The notes under the pieces were generated by a model. It had not been told where the DNA came from. It made no database searches and was given only the letters and a program-made list of their open reading frames with translations. This document shows positions 1 through 4,462 of a stretch of DNA of 5,672 nt, one piece after another. Position numbers and translations under genes: made by a program. Each line of letters opens with the position of its first letter. Within the stretch, counting starts at the first letter, position 1. The stretch comes from Asaia bogorensis (GTDB taxonomy: Bacteria > Pseudomonadota > Alphaproteobacteria > Acetobacterales > Acetobacteraceae), in NCBI GenBank assembly GCA_945871455.1, contig CAMBXJ010000307.1, positions 1 through 5,672 of the forward strand. The letters are read 5' to 3'.

Positions 1-263
1 CCAAGACACCTTACATGGTGTTGCTGGTCGATCTGGACACGCAGAAAGGCAAGCCCACCGAGTATGACGCTCTGCGGGTCGTTGCCAATCTGACGACTCC
101 GGACGGGAGGATGGCGCCTCCGGAGATCGTGAAGACGGTTGGGATTGGGACGCGGGTGCGGATGGTGTTTTCGGACGTCACCGCGGGGCTGTCCCTGCCG
201 CAATGGACGGTCGATGAAGGGGCTACGCAGCCGGCGAAGCCCTGGCGGTATGCGATCGAGTGA
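1..263 (+). CDS. Zn-ribbon/OB-fold (DUF35) protein, C-terminal part
   Basis: This is the 3' end of a gene that begins before the window; the frame is open from base 3 and 86 residues are visible. They read as an OB-fold of the DUF35 family: PYMVLLVDLD opens a beta strand, then comes ANLTTPDG, then IGTRVRMVFSDV, then a strand ending LSLPQWTVDE. This matches the family pattern of PYxxALVEL followed by IGxxVxVxFxDV. The rubredoxin-like zinc ribbon with its cysteines would lie upstream and is not visible. Family members are usually encoded next to a thiolase-like or acyl-CoA enzyme gene, form a complex with it and are cytoplasmic. That partner would be to the left of the window. An ATG at 15 lies inside the first visible strand, so I do not take it as the start. 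The gene converges on the PIN toxin gene, with a strong hairpin between them. The family call is fairly secure; the substrate is unknown. Confidence 0.72.
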   Translation, partial: KTPYMVLLVDLDTQKGKPTEYDALRVVANLTTPDGRMAPPEIVKTVGIGTRVRMVFSDVTAGLSLPQWTVDEGATQPAKPWRYAIE

Positions 264-275
264 GTTTCGTCGATA

Positions 276-305
276 CGAACCACGCCGGGAGACCGGCGTG
301 GTTCG
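276..305. terminator. Perfect 13-bp hairpin with GAGA tetraloop
   Basis: The arm at 276-288 (CGAACCACGCCGG) is the exact reverse complement of 293-305, and the loop is GAGA, a GNRA tetraloop on the + strand. It begins 12 nt after the stop codon of the DUF35 gene and lies between two convergent genes, which fits a transcription end point. Neither side is followed by a T-run, so it is not a classic intrinsic terminator. It may act as a weak or factor-assisted terminator, or as an mRNA 3'-end stabiliser. The rest of the 264-481 gap holds no gene I can support. Confidence 0.55.
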
Positions 306-398
306 GTGCTGTCGCCGCGTGTTCGGCTTATGAAGCAACGGACCGACTTTGGCGGGCGACCGGCGGCGTGTTGCGCTGACGCGACACCGGCCGCCTTG

Positions 399-415
399 CT
401 GGCAAAGCGTGCCAG
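399..415. other. Short inverted repeat downstream of the PIN toxin gene
   Basis: CTGGCA (399-404) and TGCCAG (410-415) form a perfect 6-bp stem with a 5-nt loop. It lies about 67 nt beyond the stop of the minus-strand toxin gene. No T-run follows. It could be an RNA 3'-end structure, but a stem of this size may arise by chance in G+C-rich DNA. Confidence 0.2.
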
Positions 416-481
416 GTATCGGCTTGGGACCTCCCGGCGTCGCCCGAACCGGGATTGCCGCCCCGCATCATCGCGGTCGGA

Positions 482-877
482 TCAGACAGCGATGACCGTA
501 TCGCTGTAGGCGGCCACCCTGGGATCGTGGGTCAGCAATCGCAGCGGCGTGGCCAGCGCCTGGGCAACCAGGATGCGGTCGAACGGGTCCGCGTGGACCG
601 GAGGCAACATGCCCACAGACGCGGCGTGAAGCGGGGATATGTCCAGCAGCTCAAATCCCGCATCGGTAAAAAAGCCCAGCGCCTGAGGGCCGGAGATGGG
701 CATGTCGTTGGGCCCTCCCCGCGCCAAGGCGTGCTTGATCGTGATTTCCCAGATTGTTGCAGCGCTGATGACAATCTGGTTTGCCGGATCGTCGATCAGC
801 TCGCGCGCCTTGGCGGATAGTTTTGGGTCGTCGGCAATGGCCCAGAGAGCGATATGGGTATCCAGCAGCAGCCTCAT
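482..877 (-). CDS. vapC: VapC-like PIN-domain toxin (type II TA ribonuclease)
   Basis: This 131-residue single-domain protein has the full PIN signature. The N-terminal strand LLLDTHIALW carries D6, the helix ISAATIWEITIK carries E44, DPFDRILVAQA carries D97 and D100, and LLTHD ends in D118. These acidic residues form the Mg2+-binding site that cuts RNA in VapC toxins, so the active site looks complete. The length is normal for the family. The ATG (877-875) overlaps the TGA of the antitoxin gene as ATGA. I see no strong ribosome binding site before it, so translation is probably coupled to the antitoxin. The toxin would be neutralised by the antitoxin encoded just upstream. The RNA target (tRNA, rRNA or mRNA) cannot be read from the sequence. 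The family call is secure; the gene name is used in the broad VapC sense. Confidence 0.9.
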   Translation of the reverse strand: MRLLLDTHIALWAIADDPKLSAKARELIDDPANQIVISAATIWEITIKHALARGGPNDMPISGPQALGFFTDAGFELLDISPLHAASVGMLPPVHADPFDRILVAQALATPLRLLTHDPRVAAYSDTVIAV

Positions 878-1119
878 GCGGTCTGGCCGGAGAACAGGGC
901 GGCGATGGTGGCTTCGTCCGCATCGATCGTATCCGGGACGGTGAATTTGCCTTTGGCAATGCCGATCCGCTGGCCTTTCGGGGCGGGCGCTAGGGGCACC
1001 AAACGCGCCGCTGGGCGGCCGTTGCGGGCGATGATGATCTCGGTCTGCGCGCCGGTTTCCACGGCTTCTACCAGGCGGGAGAGGTTGGATTTCGCCTCCA
1101 GCATGTTCATAGTGGGCAT
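874..1119 (-). CDS. Phd/YefM-type antitoxin of the PIN toxin
   Basis: This 81-residue protein has the Phd/YefM layout. An N-terminal DNA-binding part begins MPTMNMLEAKSNLSRLVE (the family's AK.. LS.L pattern). It is followed by EIIIARNGRPAARLVPL, the usual strand with R.G.P.A.L.P. The C-terminal tail KFTVPDTIDADEATIAALF resembles the toxin-binding segment that ends in I..LF in such antitoxins. Antitoxins of this type bind their own promoter, alone or with the toxin. The ATG at 1119-1117 has AGGA 9 nt upstream; an internal ATG at codon 4 is possible but too close to that site. The gene precedes and overlaps the toxin gene by 4 nt, the classic antitoxin-first order. Pairing a Phd-type antitoxin with a PIN toxin is common in proteobacteria. 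Confidence 0.88.
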   Translation of the reverse strand: MPTMNMLEAKSNLSRLVEAVETGAQTEIIIARNGRPAARLVPLAPAPKGQRIGIAKGKFTVPDTIDADEATIAALFSGQTA

Positions 1120-1128
1120 TGTGGTGGT

Positions 1129-1132
1129 TCCT
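1129..1132 (-). promoter_or_regulatory. Ribosome binding site of the antitoxin gene
   Basis: AGGA on the minus strand, 9 nt before the ATG at 1119-1117. It supports this start over the ATG three codons later. Confidence 0.6.
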
Positions 1133-1146
1133 GGCTAGACCAGACT

Positions 1147-1175
1147 AACCTAGAGGCAGGGAGTGCCGTGGTCAA
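1147..1175 (-). promoter_or_regulatory. Candidate promoter of the toxin-antitoxin operon
   Basis: On the minus strand, TTGACC (1175-1170, five of six bases of the sigma-70 -35 box) is followed after exactly 17 nt by TAGGTT (1152-1147, a weaker -10 box sharing T, A and the final T). It points at the antitoxin start about 28 nt beyond. Two CTAG tetramers (1150-1153 and 1135-1138) overlap and follow the -10 box with 11 nt between them. They could be half-sites for self-repression by the antitoxin-toxin complex. The promoter is likely; the operator is a guess. Confidence 0.5.
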
Positions 1176-1284
1176 TGAGTTTTGCGGTTCGGTACGGCCA
1201 GACTGGCGGGGCGGTCGCGCCCGGGGCGTTGATGCCGGCAGGTCCCTCTGGTCCGGGCAGAATGGGTGCCCCCCTGGTCTTCCG

Positions 1285-1373
1285 ACCGACCGACGACGTT
1301 CCCACGATTGGGTCGGTTTTGTCATGCGCCCGTGATAGACGAGGACGGACACAGCCTGGATTGACCGGGTCGG
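1285..1373. repeat. GGTCGGT repeats, one inverted and two direct
   Basis: ACCGACC at 1285-1291 is the reverse complement of GGTCGGT at 1311-1317 and 1367-1373. The two direct copies sit in a longer shared context: GATTGGGTCGGT at 1306-1317 and GATTGACCGGGTCGGT at 1358-1373, which differ by an insertion of four bases. The first two copies can form a 7-bp stem followed by TTTT at 1317-1320, a weak terminator-like or attenuator-like structure on the + strand. They may instead be protein-binding sites upstream of the gene at 1443. Confidence 0.35.
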
Positions 1374-1429
1374 TCCCTGCTCTGGCGGGGCCCCGGTTGC
1401 TCCCCAGCGTACCGCTGACCCCCAACAAC

Positions 1430-1433
1430 AGGA
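1430..1433 (+). promoter_or_regulatory. Ribosome binding site that decides the start at 1443
   Basis: AGGA lies 9 nt before the ATG at 1443 but only 3 nt before the ATG at 1437. The spacing favours the second ATG, which shortens the protein by two residues. Confidence 0.5.
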
Positions 1434-1442
1434 CGAATGCGC

Positions 1443-1925
1443 ATGTTTCCGGTCGGACAGAGGGTCTTTCACAAGACGGGCAAGCATAGCGGCACGGTGA
1501 CGGAACTGGACGGCGCGACCGTCTACCTGATGCAGGACAACGGCGTGGAGATCGAGTTTCCCGCCAGCGAACTAACCGCCTCGGCACCGTCCGGGGGTGC
1601 CGCCGGCCGGCCCGCGGGTGCGCCGGGGGCGGGTTCCGCGCCCACCAATCTGTCGCGCGTGCTGACCATGAAGGATATCGCAGACGAGCATCGAACGGTG
1701 CTGGCGATCATTCCGCCCAGAACGATCCAGGCGGTGGCGGCGTTGTATGAGCGGCGGCCGGGAGCGGGACGGTTCAGCGCGCTGGATGTTTCGCAGAAGA
1801 TCAACTTCATCGCTGACGTCACCGAGGTGCCGTATCGGACGATGAACGAATTCAGCGACCAACCCGGCACCTTGAGTTTGATGATGGGCCGCGGCCTCGC
1901 TGCTCGGCGGGGTTCGGGGCGGTAG
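1443..1925 (+). CDS. Hypothetical protein, two domains joined by a linker
   Basis: I do not recognise this 160-residue protein. Residues 1-45 (starting MFPVGQRVFHKTGKHSGTV) look like a compact beta-rich domain with short strands and glycine turns: GQRVFH, SGTVTELDG, ATVYLMQDNG, VEIEFPASEL. This is similar in style to small SH3, KOW or Tudor-like barrels. Residues 46-67 are a flexible Ala/Gly/Pro linker. Residues 68-150 look largely helical and soluble (LSRVLTMKDIADEHRTVL, then TIQAVAALYERR, then DVSQKINFIADV). There are no cysteines, no signal peptide and no membrane segment. The ATG at 1443 has AGGA at good spacing; an ATG at 1437 is the alternative. The gene stands alone on its strand and ends 17 nt from the stop of the antitoxin relic that converges on it. 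A nucleic-acid- or protein-binding adaptor is possible but is only inference from the fold impression. It is very likely a real gene given its amphipathic, ordinary composition and RBS. Confidence 0.68.
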   Translation: MFPVGQRVFHKTGKHSGTVTELDGATVYLMQDNGVEIEFPASELTASAPSGGAAGRPAGAPGAGSAPTNLSRVLTMKDIADEHRTVLAIIPPRTIQAVAALYERRPGAGRFSALDVSQKINFIADVTEVPYRTMNEFSDQPGTLSLMMGRGLAARRGSGR

Positions 1926-1942
1926 GTTGGGGTTGGGGGGCT

Positions 1943-2104
1943 CTACCTGACATTGGCGTCGTCACGGTCGAAGCGGAAATCGGCGGGGAGGCGACCGCGG
2001 AACGTTCTCAGGCGAGCGACGCGTTCGTGGCGATTGGGGTTGCGAGCCACGCTGAATTGCCGGGGGCCGGTGATGTCGATTTCGATGTCATCCCTCTCCT
2101 TCAG
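1943..2104 (-). pseudogene. Remnant of an AbrB/MazE-type antitoxin, N-terminus lost
   Basis: On the minus strand the frame ending in TAG at 1945-1943 encodes 53 residues. They start LKERDDIEIDITG, continue FSVARN and LRTFRGRLPADF, and end FDRDDANVR. This follows the C-terminal two-thirds of a common antitoxin family (AbrB/MazE/SpoVT fold, about 80 residues). In that family an N-terminal half of the type KWGNSLAVRLP is followed by LKEGDDIEI and ends in RLPADFxFDRxxANxR. Here the N-terminal DNA-binding half is absent. The frame is open up to 2200, but the residues before 2104 do not fit the family and there is no ATG, GTG or TTG start ahead of the conserved part. One shifted frame reads LSSVRPTVQQ just upstream, a faint echo of LAVRLPxxVV that would fit decay by frameshift. 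The usual PIN-type toxin partner is missing: downstream is the end of the convergent gene at 1925. I read it as a dead relic. A short product from the internal GTG (FSVAR) is conceivable but unlikely. Confidence 0.65.
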
Positions 2105-2200
2105 ATTGCTGGACGGTTGGACGGACCGACGATAGGTGGCGTTGTCGAGATTTTTCGGCCTCCAATGAAAAGCAACAGGGAGTGAAGGTCTACTAACAAC

Positions 2201-3187
2201 TTACAGTGATGACAATCCAATGCGGCGTTCAATTTCTGTCGCTAGTACTTCAAAGTCTCGGTAGCATTCCTGCACGGCACCCTGATGGCCTCCAATTGCG
2301 CCGTCAGCCGGTTTCAAAAGAAACATTGGCTTGCGGACTTCCTGCGCCATGGGCATCAACGAGCGATAGTCCTTCAATTGGGCAAGACGATTCGGGTCTG
2401 GTTCGGCAATGGCAGCTCCCGCCTCTAAGTGAAGTACGTCTTCCGCATACACCGCCGGAGCGCGGTCCAGCCAGCGTTGAAATGCCTTGGCGGCGCCCCG
2501 TCCGTATGACGAATAGCGAGAAATGACATACCCGAGGGGTTCCATCTGGCCTCCCGGGAGCGAGAAGCCCAGGCTGGCGGGAGCGCGCGCCCTGCGATCC
2601 TCCCAGCGTTGTCGCCAGGTTCGAAGCTTGGGCCCGACATTCTGCAGGCCACGAATTGAAAATAGGTCCGCTCCTATTGGGATCATCACATAGTCCGCCG
2701 ATATGAGGGCGCAGCGGTTGATGGCCCCCAGGTTAGGGCCGACATCGATAAGACCCAAATCCGCATTTTGCGCTGCGCCGGCCGCCCGTATCATTCGATC
2801 AAATGCCACGGTTACACGGAATGCCCTGGCGTCGCCGTCGAGACAACGGGGCCACTGGGCGGATAACTCGTCCTCAATCTCGGATAGCGTCAGGTCACCG
2901 GTCAGTAATCCCAAACGCTCCCCTACCATTTGGGGCGCAACCGGCAGAAGATCTCCCGTACCCTCAATCAGTGGCTGCATCGCCGAATAGACAGTCGCGG
3001 CTCCACCGGCCGACCAAAGGGCTTCAATGCGATCGTCCTGGAGAAACATCCCCGAGAGATTGGCTTGCGGGTCCAGATCCGCAACAACAACCCTCTGCCC
3101 TCGGATAGCAAACATGTTTGCTAAATGATAGAGAAGCGATGTCTTACCAACACCCCCTTTGTTATTGAAAAATGCGATAGTCTTCAC
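2201..3187 (-). CDS. ParA-family (deviant Walker A) ATPase
   Basis: This is a 328-residue cytoplasmic P-loop ATPase of the ParA/MinD type. The deviant Walker A motif KGGVGKT spans residues 10-16 (signature lysine K10, P-loop lysine K15). The A' segment VVVADLDPQANLS is at 33-45. Walker B is LGLIDVGPNLG, with D148 and Gly-Pro where many ParAs have Pro-Pro. A C-terminal block KPADGAIGGHQGAV (292-305) is, to my recollection, shared by a ParA subgroup. Such ATPases dimerise on ATP and often bind DNA. I choose the GTG at 3187-3185: AGGA lies 7 nt upstream, it overlaps the stop of the preceding gene as GTGA, and it puts the P-loop at the usual distance from the N-terminus. A TTG start at 3217 would add ten residues with no family resemblance. 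No parB or centromere-like repeat array is visible, so plasmid partition is not supported. Its job is probably tied to the coupled AlbA_2/ATPase protein upstream. Confidence 0.9.
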   Translation of the reverse strand: MKTIAFFNNKGGVGKTSLLYHLANMFAIRGQRVVVADLDPQANLSGMFLQDDRIEALWSAGGAATVYSAMQPLIEGTGDLLPVAPQMVGERLGLLTGDLTLSEIEDELSAQWPRCLDGDARAFRVTVAFDRMIRAAGAAQNADLGLIDVGPNLGAINRCALISADYVMIPIGADLFSIRGLQNVGPKLRTWRQRWEDRRARAPASLGFSLPGGQMEPLGYVISRYSSYGRGAAKAFQRWLDRAPAVYAEDVLHLEAGAAIAEPDPNRLAQLKDYRSLMPMAQEVRKPMFLLKPADGAIGGHQGAVQECYRDFEVLATEIERRIGLSSL

Positions 3188-4389
3188 GATTTCTTCCTGA
3201 CGGTCACATGCACCCAATGTGGCGCGTCGGTTGGTTGGAATTCGAATACAGCGGGGGGATTTCCGTTTTCCGCCAGGGTGGTCCGCACAATCTCAATCCC
3301 CTGGCCGAAGCGTTCGACAAATCCATAGCCCTTGAGTGCCTCAGACAATGTAGGATTCCGATAGTCTGTGAATCCCGGCAACCCAAATGTTTCGGCTGTC
3401 ACCGCGCCGAACGGTCCGCCTGGGCTCAAAATCTCCACACGATCGGTGTACCAGGTGACGCGGCATGGTGACGCAGTCCCCTCATAGTTCCGGTGCATCA
3501 CAGCGTTTCGGACGAGTTGCTGCAACGCGGCGACGGGGTAATCCGACGCTCTACGATGAGTTGCCTGGCCCATTTCCAGCGACATCGCGTTCACGGCATC
3601 CATCAACTCGTCGATACGGCGCAATTGATCCGCAATGGTGCCGCCAATGACTCGTTCATCCAGTGTCGCATCTGTCAGCTTCTCGCCGGCGACCCGTCGC
3701 CAGGCTATTGCAGCGCCTGGGATCAACTCTTGTGGGGCCTTTCCCAGCATCAGTATCGCGGTGGCGGTGGGCGTTCCGTTCGCGTCGACCAGCCGCAATG
3801 CGCGCAGTTGCTGTTCGACAGTTCGCTGATTTTGCGCAATCGTGTCCATCGCAATGAGAGATGGCAAGTATTCCAAGCGAAAGCGCGTCAGGTCGAGGTC
3901 ATCAAGGCTCGCTCCGCCAATCGGTTGGGCATCGAACGGCAGGGTAGCCCATCTGCGTTTCTCAACAAGCCTCCGCTCTTCGTCGGGTGACGCCATGGCA
4001 CGCCGAGGCCCCACGCGTATCCAGGCACGCCCCTTGGTTCTGACGGGCGGGTTTTGTGATGGAGACACAATAACAACCGCGACCTTGCATCCACGCACTA
4101 CGGCACGCCTAACCTCCATGGTAGGGAATGGCATAAGGCTTCCGTCATCGCGCAACTGGCCAAGGCTCGTAAGAAGCGCATCGGAAATGTCCAATTCCGA
4201 GCAGCGACCGTCATCCTCGATCCCGACAAACACGACGCCCGGTTGACGACGATCAGGCAGATCGTTTGCAAAGGCGCAAATCGCCTCTCGGATTCTGTCC
4301 GGGTCGGCGACGTTCCGCTTCCGCTCAACACAATCGCTCTCCCCGCGAAGCAGGAGAGCGTCGAGATCTTGATCCGAAAGTGCAGGCAT
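3184..4389 (-). CDS. AlbA_2 (Schlafen-type) and GHKL-like ATPase domain protein
   Basis: This 401-residue protein has the layout of COG2865-type proteins often called RecG-like regulators or ATP-binding proteins. Residues about 12-135 form an AlbA_2 domain: ESDCVERKR (17-25), AICAFAND (36-43), VVFVGIEDDG (52-61) and WIRVGPRRAMAS (123-134). Residues about 280-370 form the GHKL-like ATPase half. The N-box region is YPVAALQQLVRNAVMHRNY (284-302) with N295 and H299. Next come DRVEILSPGGPFG (316-328) and FVERFGQGIEIVR (357-369). In the usual motif (REALVNA) a glutamate precedes the asparagine by four residues; here it is Q291. There are no membrane segments or signal peptide. AlbA_2 proteins bind nucleic acid or act as nucleases in some families, but I cannot assign an activity. 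The ATG at 4389 has only a weak AAGG before it. The gene is first of a two-gene unit, and its TGA overlaps the GTG of the ParA gene. Sampled lines are less G+C-rich than the flanks, which may mean transfer. Confidence 0.87.
   Translation of the reverse strand: MPALSDQDLDALLLRGESDCVERKRNVADPDRIREAICAFANDLPDRRQPGVVFVGIEDDGRCSELDISDALLTSLGQLRDDGSLMPFPTMEVRRAVVRGCKVAVVIVSPSQNPPVRTKGRAWIRVGPRRAMASPDEERRLVEKRRWATLPFDAQPIGGASLDDLDLTRFRLEYLPSLIAMDTIAQNQRTVEQQLRALRLVDANGTPTATAILMLGKAPQELIPGAAIAWRRVAGEKLTDATLDERVIGGTIADQLRRIDELMDAVNAMSLEMGQATHRRASDYPVAALQQLVRNAVMHRNYEGTASPCRVTWYTDRVEILSPGGPFGAVTAETFGLPGFTDYRNPTLSEALKGYGFVERFGQGIEIVRTTLAENGNPPAVFEFQPTDAPHWVHVTVRKKS
3195..3198 (-). promoter_or_regulatory. 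Ribosome binding site of the ParA gene
   Basis: AGGA (within AGGAAG) on the minus strand, 7 nt before the GTG at 3187-3185. It lies inside the last codons of the upstream gene and settles the start of the ParA gene. Confidence 0.65.
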
Positions 4390-4394
4390 CCGGC

Positions 4395-4425
4395 CTTATA
4401 CCACCTTCGACGACTCACTTACCAA
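4395..4425 (-). promoter_or_regulatory. Possible promoter of the AlbA_2-ParA operon
   Basis: TATAAG (4400-4395, minus strand) is a good -10 box only 5 nt before the ATG. TTGGTA (4425-4420) could be the -35 box, but the 19-nt spacer is long. If used, transcription would start at or next to the ATG and give an almost leaderless message. Alternatively the promoter lies further upstream. Confidence 0.3.
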
Positions 4426-4438
4426 GCGTTCTGTGTCT

Positions 4439-4452
4439 CCAGCCCTCGCTGG
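4439..4452 (-). terminator. Weak hairpin after the dehydratase gene
   Basis: On the minus strand CCAGC, GAGG loop, GCTGG forms a 5-bp stem starting 10 nt after the stop codon of the upstream gene. There is no T-run, so termination here is uncertain. If it works, it would separate the dehydratase gene from the AlbA_2 gene. Confidence 0.25.
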
Positions 4453-4462
4453 GTCTCCCCCC

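Larger units (their letters stand above)
1176..1442. other. Divergent intergenic region without a gene I recognise
   Basis: Together with the toxin-antitoxin promoter this makes about 320 nt between two divergent genes. Reading frames are open on both strands, as expected in very G+C-rich DNA (47 of 60 bases in line 1201-1260). Their translations are rich in Arg, Pro and Gly and resemble no family. The region holds GGTCGGT repeats, a 10-bp palindrome CGGGGCCCCG at 1386-1395, and TTGACC at 1360-1365 with no good -10 box after it. The promoter of the gene at 1443 must lie here, but I cannot place it. Confidence 0.5.

Noticed and set aside
455..820. 121-codon + strand frame opposite the PIN toxin gene
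   Set aside because: The minus strand encodes a clear PIN domain, and the + strand translation has no recognisable motif.
1360..1365. TTGACC as a -35 box for the gene at 1443
   Set aside because: The sequence 16 to 18 nt downstream is G+C-only or nearly so and gives no acceptable -10 box.
1386..1395. Palindrome CGGGGCCCCG
   Set aside because: A 10-bp G/C palindrome is expected by chance in DNA of this composition, and no second copy was seen.
1163..1489. 108-codon + strand frame starting at 1163
   Set aside because: It overlaps the start of the better-supported gene at 1443, has low-complexity Gly/Pro composition and resembles no family.
1107..1587. Long minus-strand frames across the intergenic region and the start of the unknown gene
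   Set aside because: The translations are rich in Arg, Pro and Ser without a domain pattern, lack a convincing ribosome binding site, and overlap better-supported genes.
1953..2135. 60-codon + strand frame
   Set aside because: It is opposite the antitoxin relic, which explains the sequence better; its composition is basic and unstructured.
2201..3187. Plasmid partition locus
   Set aside because: A ParA-type ATPase is present, but there is no ParB gene, no iterons or centromere-like repeats and no replication gene in the window.
3493..3990. 165-codon + strand frame inside the AlbA_2 gene
   Set aside because: The opposite strand has clear domain motifs over the same bases, so this frame is a shadow.
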